Positions 1-8,612 of a DNA stretch of 64,000 nucleotides are shown here, one piece after another; positions within the stretch are counted from its first letter, which is position 1; every line of letters begins with the position of its first letter. A program made the translations under genes and the position numbers. The notes under the pieces were generated by a model. That model did not search any database. It was not told the origin of the DNA and worked only from the letters and a program-made list of their open reading frames with translations. This DNA is from Branchinecta lynchi (Eukaryota; Arthropoda; Branchiopoda; Anostraca; Branchinectidae), in contig JAKZAP010000003.1 in the NCBI GenBank assembly GCA_023053575.1, positions 6,114,561-6,178,560 of the forward strand, in the 5' to 3' direction.

Positions 1-924
1 CAAAAAAATCAACCCGGTGTCATGATTACCTTTTCTGGGTGTACGGCAATGTAAAAAGAAGAAGTGGTTTTTGAACCACAAACTGATTCGGGTGGTCAGG
101 TGAAAGAAAAGTATTTTTGTTTTCAAACAAACCTACCTTCAAACTCCAGCAGTTCACGGAATGGTTCCGACAAATGAAGTTTCGCTTTGGCACTCCCACG
201 GACTAGGGACAAGTTTGCATCGTTTTCTGTAGATACACATGCAATATAATAGAGAATGCCTAGATCCAAGCACCGCTTTTCCTGGAATAAAAGGCTTGTT
301 TCTTGACAATGAAAGATCTTTTTCTACTTCGGAGAAAGGGGATGTGGCAAAACCGAGCCTTTGGTCTGCGGGTATAGCACAATTGTACTGCAGTTTGAAT
401 TCCAAATTTAAACTGCACATTTGAATTGCAGTTTTTTCTCTAGGAACCTGGTAGCTTTGAAGAATTATCACTTCCACCCGATGATCTTTTGAAATCAAGA
501 CGGACATAATCTCACCCGGCTGTCAACAAGCTAATATCTTAACCAGAGCTTATACCACCAAAACCTGGCTCAATCTTAAAGGGGATTTCGAAGAAATCTG
601 AAACGACTTCACCGCTCCATTGGCTTCACCCAAAGAATACCAATATTAAGGAGTGTTCATCACCTGATGACCCCACCTGACTGGTTCCATCGCCAATTAT
701 ATTTATAGCGCGACCCATCCCTATACATTTTACCCCCCCCCCCCCCCCCCCCCCCGAGTACATTTTTTTCAACACCAATATATCCATCCATACGTTAGTT
801 TTAAATATGTTCATTTGCGCATTAAAATTTCGCATTAAACCAATTTCTAGAGAAACTACCCCGATACTAACCGATAATCCATGAGCAATGGCCTTCTCGA
901 TTGCAGGTATCCTACATCCAGTTC
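1..924. other. Left flank, no gene seen
   Basis: No coding region is supported here. The short open frames have no recognisable domain and no splice context. The stretch includes a run of 23 C at 733-755. The sequence at 857-875 (ACTACCCCGATACTA) also occurs at about 62796-62812, so it may be part of a dispersed tRNA-like repeat. Confidence 0.6.
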
Positions 925-930
925 CAGGGC
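925..930. repeat. Polinton target site duplication, left
   Basis: CAGGGC lies directly before the first base of the left terminal repeat and is repeated exactly at 15359-15364 after the last base of the right repeat. A 6-bp duplication is the known hallmark of Polinton integrase activity. Confidence 0.95.
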
Positions 931-1517
931 AGTAGTTATATAAAGGGGGTTCTAGCTCACCATCCCCCCAATTTCAAAACCCCATTTTAACATCAATTTC
1001 TTAAATTTTAACATCCTTTTTACCAAATTATCCCCCTTTTTAAGAACATTTTTATTTTCTTACTTCCAAAATAAAGGATACAAGAAATGAGAATATTACC
1101 CTTTACTACATATAAAATACTACAATATACTACTACTTCTTTTTTTTTACATTTTTCATTTTTTTATTCAAATATTACTGAGTAAACAGTTCTAAATCCA
1201 CATATGTTTCTTTGTTCTTGTTTTCGCGTACAATCGGTTGCAAAACTAGATTTTTCTTTAAAAGTAATTCGTTAGCAATGGCATTATATTTCTGTGTTAT
1301 AAACAAATCACAGGGTTTGTCATTATGATTAATAACTACAACCAACTTATCACCATATTTTGTCTTAGCAATTCTCATTTTAACAATAGTATATTTCAAT
1401 CCAAGAACTAGTTCTTCTTTCCTGATTGTCTCATTGTATTTATTCATTCTGATTGTATTCAAGACTTCCTTTGCGGACTCCATTTATTAGGGGATGATTT
1501 TATTAAATAAAAATCCA
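931..1517 (+). repeat. Polinton left terminal inverted repeat
   Basis: The reverse complement of 14772-15358. Both arms are 587 bp, the 102-residue frame sits 244 bp from the outer end in each, and I saw no mismatch on reading the two. An inward-facing TATATAAA-like string lies within the first 15 bases of each end. Confidence 0.95.
1175..1483 (-). CDS. Terminal-repeat small protein, left copy (possible OB-fold)
   Basis: A 102-residue protein encoded wholly inside the left terminal repeat and reading outward. An identical copy sits in the right repeat at 14806-15114. It is lysine-rich with alternating beta-strand-like segments. The core around residues 27-50 (GLKYTIVKMRIAKTKYGDKL, then VVVI) recalls small OB-fold nucleic-acid-binding proteins found in arthropod and arthropod-virus genomes, but that is from memory of pattern only. 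The start follows CCTAATAAATG, the start motif shared by most genes of this element. Its place at the very ends, where protein-primed replication begins, would suit a DNA-end or single-strand binding role; this is inference. No catalytic motif is visible. Confidence 0.8.
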   Translation of the reverse strand: MESAKEVLNTIRMNKYNETIRKEELVLGLKYTIVKMRIAKTKYGDKLVVVINHNDKPCDLFITQKYNAIANELLLKKNLVLQPIVRENKNKETYVDLELFTQ

Positions 1518-1560
1518 AAGCTCCTAATTACCGGCAGATCGTAACACCTGTGGTGTGAGA

Positions 1561-1680
1561 GATGCGTCACACTAAATATTCTCGAATATTCTCGAATATT
1601 TAGATGCGTCACCTCCAGCAGATAACAAGACTCGGCGGAGAAGATTCGCGAATATATATAGTGTTGCGCATCTGGTTAAG
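1561..1680 (+). promoter_or_regulatory. Heat-shock-element promoter with TATA box
   Basis: At 1579-1601 the sequence reads as alternating 5-bp units TTCnn GAAnn TTCnn GAAnn, four in perfect register; this is the classical heat-shock factor target. It is flanked by direct repeats GATGCGTCAC at 1561-1570 and 1603-1612. A TATATATA box lies at 1653-1660, about 50 bp downstream, placing transcription start near 1680-1690, just before the proposed first exon. Confidence 0.6.
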
Positions 1681-1739
1681 GAGACATTTGTAAACAAGTT
1701 GAGATTAAGAAGGTGTTGAAGAAAGAAAAAATTTCCAAT

Positions 1740-2084
1740 GTAAGTATTTTTTAGTTTTCTAGCGATAAAAACAAGGATATCCAGGTAGATAGGAATAGCT
1801 TCGTCTGAAACAAAAAATTACGCAAATATCAAATATACCACACGAGTTATCAGATGACGAAGCGCATCACACGAGATGACGTAGGAAATTCTGTAAAGAA
1901 TTTTTAATGGGTTAGATAATGTTGCGAAGCGCATCACACGAGATGACGTAGGAAATTCTGTAAAGGAATTATCTGGGTCAGATAATGTTGCGAAGCGTGT
2001 CACACGAGATGAAGTAGGAATCAAATGGTCTTCAAAAATTCTGTAAAGGAATCATCAAGGTCGTTAAAAGATTTTTATTTTCAG
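1740..2084 (+). other. Probable 5'-UTR intron of the 2085 gene
   Basis: The donor AAT/GTAAGTATT at 1740 is close to ideal. The acceptor TTTTTATTTTCAG ends at 2084, and the next three bases are ATG. Splicing would remove 345 bp containing three tandem repeats and would make 2085 the first start codon, rather than the in-frame ATG at 2025. Confidence 0.5.
1847..2050 (+). repeat. Three 66-67-bp tandem repeats in the putative intron
   Basis: Copies of CGAAGCGCATCACACGAGAT followed by GACGTAGGAAATTCTGTAAAG begin at 1858, 1925 and 1991. The third is diverged and has an insertion. Each contains a TGACGT-like half site (CREB/ATF type) in the first two copies. Possible intronic enhancer; function not shown. 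Confidence 0.75.
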
Positions 2085-2801
2085 ATGAACAGCGAAGGTA
2101 TTCAGAAGAAAACAGCAACCATTCCGAAAAAGTATATGAATGGGTTGTTCAAACTGGAGAAATCGGAGCAAGAAACATTCCTTTCGCTGTGGAGTAAGGT
2201 AGTCACAGCCTCAGATGAAGTCGAAGGTGAAGACCGTACGACAGCGTGTTCCTCTGTTGACAAGAAAAAAGAGAAGAGCGTGCAGTTTTTAGCCGATATT
2301 AAAGCGAATTTACATGCTTCGCGAAGGTTTGGAAACTTCAAAGTGGACGTAAGCATCAAGAAGGTGCTGAGCAGCAAAATATGTGGAGTCAGTTTGGAAC
2401 AAGCAGAACGTTTAATTATTGATTTAAATAAAGTGGAGGTGTATTTGGATTATTTATCAGTGTTACTAAAAGCGAAAAAAGGTGAAGTGTATGCGTACAT
2501 GCAAAAACTGTTCAATGACAACCCTGAGAATCTGCACAAGTGTTTTCTTGAAGAACGATTTAAGAAATATGGAGAAAGCAAATCAACAATAAGAAGATAT
2601 CTTCAGTTGTATGGATTAGTCCGCGAATATCCTGGAATAGCTTTCTGTGGGAAAGGGTACTATTGCATCGTCGAAAATGAAAAAGCTATTCGCAAAGCGA
2701 TCCAAGAGGATGAGATATTGTCTTCATTACTCAAGGAGCATCCTGCGCAAGTTTTCTTATCCGATGAAGTGTTGATTGATTTTGATAATCTGAGTCTATA
2801 A
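2085..2801 (+). CDS. Unknown Polinton accessory protein with possible helix-turn-helix
   Basis: A protein of 238 residues from the ATG at 2085, or 258 if the in-frame ATG at 2025 is used. The shorter start is preferred because 2085 directly follows a strong splice acceptor and 2025 lies inside a tandem repeat. I do not recognise the family. The sequence is largely helical. The segment containing KYGESKSTIRRYLQLYGLV, in the C-terminal third, looks like a helix-turn-helix, so a DNA-binding regulator or replication factor is possible. Unlike the other genes it lacks TAAATG at its start and instead has a TATA box with a heat-shock element upstream. A polyadenylation signal AATAAA follows the stop at 2822. 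The HTH call is inference. Confidence 0.7.
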   Translation: MNSEGIQKKTATIPKKYMNGLFKLEKSEQETFLSLWSKVVTASDEVEGEDRTTACSSVDKKKEKSVQFLADIKANLHASRRFGNFKVDVSIKKVLSSKICGVSLEQAERLIIDLNKVEVYLDYLSVLLKAKKGEVYAYMQKLFNDNPENLHKCFLEERFKKYGESKSTIRRYLQLYGLVREYPGIAFCGKGYYCIVENEKAIRKAIQEDEILSSLLKEHPAQVFLSDEVLIDFDNLSL

Positions 2802-2892
2802 ATGTTGAATTAAGTTTTCTCAATAAATTGGTGTTTCATTGATTGAGTTATAAGCTAGATTTTGTTGCTAGGTGGTGGTTATGTGTGAAGAG

Positions 2893-3312
2893 TCACACTG
2901 GTGGAACATTCTTCTGAACTATTGATGTATTCTTGCAATATTTATAGCCATTCAGACGGACTTGTTTCATGTATTTTTCGCGAGGAAAAAATCGAAAGGT
3001 TTTACGCATCTCTGTTTCTCTCTGAATTACCTCCTCAATTGTTAACTGTCCGCATTTTAGCATTGACAACAACTCAGTATAAAAATCATAAATAGTCCTA
3101 AATTCTGCTTTTCTATCAGCAATGCTTAATTGCTTTTCAATTATTTCGATGATAACAGCACCCAAACTTAAAGAAGCTAGCGGTAGCACTAGAAACGCAG
3201 ACATTCCTGCTGCTGAAAAGAGGAATTTGGATACAAGTAAGCTATTACTTATACGATTGTAGTACTTGTAACTGCGACGGTAAACATACATTTTCTTTTC
3301 TAATTCTTCCAT
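2893..3312 (-). CDS. Small predicted membrane protein
   Basis: 139 residues. An N-terminal charged, tyrosine-rich helix (residues 1-25) is followed by a hydrophobic hairpin at about residues 27-60 (two membrane segments, with AAGMSAFLVLPLASLSLGAV within), then a charged helical region rich in Glu, Lys and Arg. Small two-segment membrane proteins of this look recur in Polintons, as far as I recall; their role is unknown. It converges on the 2085 gene and is divergent from the polymerase, sharing a 300-bp repeat-bearing upstream region with it. The start is preceded by TATAAATG on the minus strand. Confidence 0.75.
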   Translation of the reverse strand: MEELEKKMYVYRRSYKYYNRISNSLLVSKFLFSAAGMSAFLVLPLASLSLGAVIIEIIEKQLSIADRKAEFRTIYDFYTELLSMLKCGQLTIEEVIQRETEMRKTFRFFPREKYMKQVRLNGYKYCKNTSIVQKNVPPV

Positions 3313-3354
3313 TTATAATATAATAAAATTGTTTCGAAAAATATTTCTAACAAA

Positions 3355-3530
3355 ATAAAGAGTAGTAACCAAATGCCGATTTCGTCAAGAGTAGTAACCA
3401 AAAGCGGATTTTCGTTAAGAGTAGTAACCAAATGCCGATTTCGTCAAGAGTAGTAAAGAATAAAGGAAACCCGTGACTAGTAGTAAAGCATGTGCGAAAC
3501 CCATAAGGGCGTCGGAAAATACATAGTAAA
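3355..3530 (+). repeat. 29-30-bp tandem repeats in the divergent promoter region
   Basis: AGTAGTAACC units begin at 3361, 3390, 3420 and 3449 (the last degenerate), each followed by a variant of AAATGCCGATTTCGTCAAG. Weaker relatives (TAGTAAAG...GAAACCC) continue to about 3530. They lie between the divergent membrane-protein and polymerase genes, where a shared regulatory region would be expected. Confidence 0.7.
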
Positions 3531-3612
3531 GGATTTGGAAAACCAGTGCTTTTCTTTACGGTTGAGAAAACGCAGACTGGGAAATTTATTAATAAAAATG
3601 TTCCCCTATTAA

Positions 3613-6600
3613 ATGATGAATACTGCAGAGGTTATTCAGCTTTGTAAAAAGGTTATATCAAACAACAAAGCGGTTATACAAAGATTATCGCTATACACAT
3701 ATAATGAACTGCGGACTTATGCGAAAATTAATAAAATCAAAACAAATGGAGCTAAGAAACATGAAATAACAAATAATATAATAAACCATCTTAATAAGTA
3801 TATTTTGATAGCTGAAGATAAAATTAAAATTGAACGCAGAAACGAAAGAACTCATAATAAGAACAGACCATCCGACTACAAACCAGAACCGAGATTACGA
3901 ACCATTCTGGAAGATGAGATAAAAGAAAATAATATCACCATTACAAAACTAAAACAAGAATACAATGATAACAAAGAAAAAGAGACAAGCGAATTAAAGA
4001 AATTTCTGAAAAACAAGAACCTATCAACTCGCGGAAACCGAGAAGAAGTACTAAAAAGAGTTGGAGAATACTATAATAATATTATTACCAAACATAAAGA
4101 TTCCGTACAGAAAAATAGAGATATCATAAGAGATCAAACAGAAAGACGTGACAACAGTAGACAGAAACCAATTGGTTTATCAACTCTCTTCATAAATAAG
4201 AAAAAAATCCAAGTAGAAAAATTAATTCCTGATCATTTATTTAGAACTGAAGAAGAACAGCAGCCTACTATTTTTAGCGAAAGTGAGAATATATTCACTG
4301 TAAACGTTTCAGTTCAAGGTAATGGAGTTGACGAGCATACTCTTATTGCTTTTACTTTCGCAGATATACAGCGGCGAATGAACGAAATAAATCAATATAG
4401 AGTTCAGTTTGTAACTCGGGTTATTTTCCATCGACAGGAGAATGATGAAGAAGTAGTAGTATATTACAACAGTACTTCTTGGATTTTAAATAAAAATAGC
4501 ATTCTTACTCATAATCATTTGGATGATAATAACAAGAGACTGAGTTCTTTAAGTAATACCCCTCGATCTGGGCTACAATTTAGTCGGTATGAAGGAATTG
4601 ATTATAGGATGACACGAATAGAATCTTACATGGGAGGAACGTTTAAAATACTGCCAGATTTCGTAAAAAATAAAAAAGCGTGCATAAATATAAAAAATTT
4701 AGATCAAAAATGCTTTCTTTGGTCCATCTTAGCACATTTATACCCAACCAAGGACAACGCTGAGAGACTTTCGAAATATAAGCAATATGAGAACCAATTT
4801 GATTTCGAAGGGGTTACCAACTTCCCAATGGATACTAAAGATATACACAAATTTGAAAATAGATACAACATTAAGATTTGTTTATTTCAAATTGAAAAAG
4901 AGAAAATTATCAGAAGTCATATACTAAAAAGTACAATCAATGGCAAAACAGCTAAACATGTTATTAATTTATTATATTTCGATAATCATTATGTACTGGT
5001 AAAGGATCTGAGCAGATTAGTTGGTCCTCAAATATCTAAAAAGAAAACAAAGACATACCTCTGCACTTATTGCGGAAGGCATTTTAAGAAGGAAGAATGC
5101 TTTGAAAAACATGAAAGTAAAAATAATTGCGAAGATCCTGATATTATAATGCCTCCTGAAGGTTCAAGTATACAATATAAAAATATTGCAAAACAAATGA
5201 AAGTACCTTATTGCATAATAGCCGACTTTGAGTCTTATAACGAAGAGTACAATCAAGTAAACGGGAAGAAAACAATAAAAGTGGCCAAACAGAAGCCATT
5301 TGCTTACGGATTTCAGGTATGCTGTTCCTTTGATACAAACCAGAACAAATACTACGATTATTTCGGTGAAGACGCTGCAAAACATTTTGTTAAAACCGTT
5401 ACAAAAGTATCCACAGAAATTGCAAACAAATATGAAAGCAGACAAAGAAACCATACTTATACCAATGCAGAAATTGTGAATAAATGGAATAAACTAACTA
5501 ATAAGACTTGTCACATCTGTACAACTGAAATTACTGAAAATCCTCACTTTGATCACGACCACATGCCAGGAGAAGATAGGGGATTTGCTCATGCTGAATG
5601 TAATATGAAATACAGGATTCCTAGGCATATCCCGGTAGTAATGCATAATTTATCAAAATATGACTCTCATTTATTTGTTAGAGAATTGATACCTGATAAC
5701 GGAATTTTTGAAAGTGCAGAAAGTTTCATCTCATTCTCGAAATCAATAAGTATAAGAAAGACGGATACGGAAATAAAATATGAGATGCGGTTTATAGATT
5801 CAATTAGATTTATGGCTTCATCTTTAGACAAACTATCAGCAAATTTAGCAACATGTGATTGCAAAGTACCTTGTAATCATCTAAGACAGAATTTCAAGTA
5901 CACATCTAACAGCTTCAAAAATGACGATGAATTCAAAGAAATAATTAAAAAAGGTGTGTATCCCTATGAATTCGTGGATAGTTTCGATAAAATGAATTGT
6001 ACAAACTTACCACCAATAGAAAGCTTTTATTCTAGGTTGACGGGGAAAGGTATTGACAAAAGTGATTATAAAAGAGCGGTATCTATATGGAAGCAATTTA
6101 ACTGTGAAACATTACTTGATTATACCAAGTTGTACCTAAAAAGTGATGTGTTAATTCTATCAGACGTTGTGGAGAATTTCAGAAATGTGTGTATACATAA
6201 TTATGATCTGGATCCACTTCATTACTTCTCAGCTCCAGGACTAACATGGGATGCTTTCTTAAAGCATTCAAAAGTAGAACTACCACTATTCTCGAAGGAA
6301 GACATGTATACATTCATTGAAAAGGGAATAAGAGGTGGTGTATCCCAATGTATAAAAAGATACGCAAAAGCAAATAATAAATATACAAGTGATTATAATA
6401 AGCATAAACCATCTAATTACTTAATGTATTTAGACGCTAATAATTTATATGGGTGGGCGATGTCGCAGAATTTACCAGCGAGTGATTTCCAATTCATTTC
6501 CATACCGGATGATTTGAAAGAAAGGAATGAATACGAATCAATCGAGTATTACAACCATCTAAAAACTCATATCAAGTCGGTGATTACGATTAAGTCGGTG

Positions 6601-7689
6601 AGACAAGATGTGGGTGCTATATATGAGGTAGACTTAGAATATCCAAAAGAACTACACGAATTACACAAGGATTTACCATTAGCACCCGAACACTTTAACG
6701 GTAAGCTATGTACCACAGTATTAGATAAAACTAACTATGTAGTTCACCACAGGAACCTAGAATTCTATTTACAAAAAGGTTTGATATTGAAAAGAGTACA
6801 CAGAATACTAGGATTCACTGAAAGTGCTTACTTAAACGGATATATAGACCACAACACAGCACTTAGAACTAAAGGTACAAATGATTTTGAAAAGGATTTC
6901 TTTAAGCTTATGAATAATGCTTGCTTTGGAAAAACTATGGAAAACGTAAGGAAGCGAGCGGATATGGAAATAATAACGGATGATACAACAAGAGAAAAAA
7001 TAATAAAGAAACCCAACTTTAAATCTGAAATAATATTCAGTGAAAACTTTTCAGTAGCAAGAATGTCAAAGGAAAAGATAAAATTAGACAAACCAATGTA
7101 CATCGGCTTTGCTGTATTAGAACTATCCAAGTTATTGATGTATGAATTCCATTATGATTATATGAAGCCTAAATATGGAGATAAAATTGATTTGTGTTAT
7201 ATGGACACTGATTCTTTCATATACGACATTCGAACCGAAGATTTCTATGAAGATATCAAACAAGATTTGAATGAGAGGTTCGATACATCTGATTATGCGA
7301 AAGATAATCCATATGGGTTTCCTAGTGTAAATAAGAAAGTGATAGGAATGATGAAAGATGAATTAGGTGGACAGGTTATGACAGAGTTTGTTGGATTACG
7401 ATCAAAGGTATATGCTTATTTAAAGGACAACCAAGACCCTTCAAAAGCTAGCAAAAAACTGAAAGGAATAAAAACCAATATAGTTAAAGATAAAATTACG
7501 ATTCAAAACTATAAGGATGTACTGTTTGGTAAAACGGAAAACCTTTCTATAACCCAGTATAACTTAAGATCATACAAGCACAATATGTTTCTAGAAGAAC
7601 AGAATAAAAAAGCGTTAGATCCTAAGGATGATAAAAGGATAGTAACAAGCGATAAAATACACACTTTACCTTTAGGTTATAAACATTAA
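3613..7689 (+). CDS. POLB: Protein-primed family B DNA polymerase
   Basis: A 1358-residue replicative polymerase that should copy the element from its ends by protein priming. The N-terminal part has two SAP-like helices (about 24-60 and 118-150), then a region with NLDQKCFLWSIL and a later HYVL that resembles a papain/OTU-like fold, then a C2H2-like finger (CTYCGRHF...H...C). The 3'-5' exonuclease shows Exo I (D538-F-E540), Exo II (N679...D684) and Exo III (Y841...D845). Inserted in it is an HNH/endonuclease VII-like zinc module (CHIC at 633-636, DHDH at 647-650, later CN). Polymerase motifs follow: A (D941-ANNLYG), B (KLMNNACFGK at 1098-1107), C (YMDTDS, D1198/D1200) and KVY at 1265-1267. 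All metal ligands are present, so it should be active. The start follows CCTATTAAATG; a second ATG follows immediately. Confidence 0.97.
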   Translation: MMNTAEVIQLCKKVISNNKAVIQRLSLYTYNELRTYAKINKIKTNGAKKHEITNNIINHLNKYILIAEDKIKIERRNERTHNKNRPSDYKPEPRLRTILEDEIKENNITITKLKQEYNDNKEKETSELKKFLKNKNLSTRGNREEVLKRVGEYYNNIITKHKDSVQKNRDIIRDQTERRDNSRQKPIGLSTLFINKKKIQVEKLIPDHLFRTEEEQQPTIFSESENIFTVNVSVQGNGVDEHTLIAFTFADIQRRMNEINQYRVQFVTRVIFHRQENDEEVVVYYNSTSWILNKNSILTHNHLDDNNKRLSSLSNTPRSGLQFSRYEGIDYRMTRIESYMGGTFKILPDFVKNKKACINIKNLDQKCFLWSILAHLYPTKDNAERLSKYKQYENQFDFEGVTNFPMDTKDIHKFENRYNIKICLFQIEKEKIIRSHILKSTINGKTAKHVINLLYFDNHYVLVKDLSRLVGPQISKKKTKTYLCTYCGRHFKKEECFEKHESKNNCEDPDIIMPPEGSSIQYKNIAKQMKVPYCIIADFESYNEEYNQVNGKKTIKVAKQKPFAYGFQVCCSFDTNQNKYYDYFGEDAAKHFVKTVTKVSTEIANKYESRQRNHTYTNAEIVNKWNKLTNKTCHICTTEITENPHFDHDHMPGEDRGFAHAECNMKYRIPRHIPVVMHNLSKYDSHLFVRELIPDNGIFESAESFISFSKSISIRKTDTEIKYEMRFIDSIRFMASSLDKLSANLATCDCKVPCNHLRQNFKYTSNSFKNDDEFKEIIKKGVYPYEFVDSFDKMNCTNLPPIESFYSRLTGKGIDKSDYKRAVSIWKQFNCETLLDYTKLYLKSDVLILSDVVENFRNVCIHNYDLDPLHYFSAPGLTWDAFLKHSKVELPLFSKEDMYTFIEKGIRGGVSQCIKRYAKANNKYTSDYNKHKPSNYLMYLDANNLYGWAMSQNLPASDFQFISIPDDLKERNEYESIEYYNHLKTHIKSVITIKSVRQDVGAIYEVDLEYPKELHELHKDLPLAPEHFNGKLCTTVLDKTNYVVHHRNLEFYLQKGLILKRVHRILGFTESAYLNGYIDHNTALRTKGTNDFEKDFFKLMNNACFGKTMENVRKRADMEIITDDTTREKIIKKPNFKSEIIFSENFSVARMSKEKIKLDKPMYIGFAVLELSKLLMYEFHYDYMKPKYGDKIDLCYMDTDSFIYDIRTEDFYEDIKQDLNERFDTSDYAKDNPYGFPSVNKKVIGMMKDELGGQVMTEFVGLRSKVYAYLKDNQDPSKASKKLKGIKTNIVKDKITIQNYKDVLFGKTENLSITQYNLRSYKHNMFLEEQNKKALDPKDDKRIVTSDKIHTLPLGYKH

Positions 7690-7690
7690 A

Positions 7691-7893
7691 TTCAAGTACC
7701 TACTTAAAAAATTCAAGTACCTACTTCAAAACTTCAAGTACCTACTTCAAAACTTCAAGTACCTACTTAAAAACTTCAAGTACCTACTTAAAAAATTCAA
7801 GTACCTACTTAAAAAATTCAAGTACCTACTTAAAAAATTCAAGTACCTACTTCAAAAAATCAAGTATATACTTAAAATACTCAAGTAAATCTT
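7691..7893 (+). repeat. Ten-unit 21-bp iteron-like array
   Basis: TTCAAGTACCTACTT units begin at 7691, 7712, 7733, 7754, 7775, 7796, 7817 and 7838, with two degenerate copies at 7859 and 7880. The period is exactly 21 bp, two helical turns. Each core AAGTA-CC-TACTT is an inverted repeat. It fills the gap between polymerase and ATPase genes, suggesting a protein-binding array (promoter, enhancer or origin). Confidence 0.9.
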
Positions 7894-7918
7894 ATAATGA
7901 AAAATTCTTCCTAAATAA

Positions 7919-8596
7919 ATGAATGAAAAGGCTCCAATCAAAGTCTATGACTTTAGTGAAAAGAACACTTATCAGAATAAGCACGACCTTGCACCTCAGT
8001 GGCCATTTAGATTATTAATTTGTGGAAGTTCTGGAACAGGGAAAACTAACCTTCTTTTGAATTTAATTTATGAATATCTTTGTTTCAACCGAATATACTT
8101 GTATGCTAAAGATCTTGAAGAAGATAAATATCAAGACCTTATAACCAATTTAACCACTTTGGAGTCACAATGCAAATCGAAAGTCTTAACAGTAAGTAAC
8201 AATCTTGATGATATTGTCGATGTGGACGACTTAGACCCTGAGTACCAAAACTTGATTATCTTTGACGATTTTGTCACTGAAAAAGACCAGAAGAAAATAG
8301 AAGATTTATTCATAAGAGGAAGAAAGAAAAATGCCTCAATTATTTACTTGTCTCAAAGCTATCATAAAACGCCAAAGGTGGTAAGACTCCAGTGCAATTA
8401 TTTTGCATTCTTTCAGTGTTCTAATCCAAAAGAAGTAAAATTAATAAGACAAAGCCATGTATCCAGTATAGACGATGAAAAATTTCTCAAACAATTCGAG
8501 ACTGCAACCAAGGGCTACGGTTTTTTCTTCATAGATTTAAAAATAAAAGATAAAACCCTTAAGTACAGGAAAAACTTTGAAAAATTTACCGGATAA
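7919..8596 (+). CDS. ATP: Genome-packaging ATPase (A32/FtsK-HerA type)
   Basis: A 225-residue P-loop ATPase expected to pump the DNA into the capsid. Walker A is GSSGTGKT at 36-43 and Walker B is NLIIFDDF with the acidic pair at 116-117. A conserved IYLSQSYHKTPK segment and the arginine-rich stretch before it fit the sensor region of the A32-like family. Length matches Polinton ATPases. It is the first gene of the tightly spaced late module, preceded by CTAAATAAATG and by the 21-bp repeat array. Confidence 0.95.
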   Translation: MNEKAPIKVYDFSEKNTYQNKHDLAPQWPFRLLICGSSGTGKTNLLLNLIYEYLCFNRIYLYAKDLEEDKYQDLITNLTTLESQCKSKVLTVSNNLDDIVDVDDLDPEYQNLIIFDDFVTEKDQKKIEDLFIRGRKKNASIIYLSQSYHKTPKVVRLQCNYFAFFQCSNPKEVKLIRQSHVSSIDDEKFLKQFETATKGYGFFFIDLKIKDKTLKYRKNFEKFTG

Positions 8597-8612
8597 TTTA
8601 TTTCTATAATAA

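Noticed and set aside
154..507. 117-codon open frame on the minus strand
   Set aside because: No domain, splice or promoter support; composition fits a chance frame in flanking DNA.
7691..7893. CRISPR-like array (regular 21-bp repeats)
   Set aside because: There are no unique spacers: the units are contiguous variants of one sequence, and the context is an animal Polinton.
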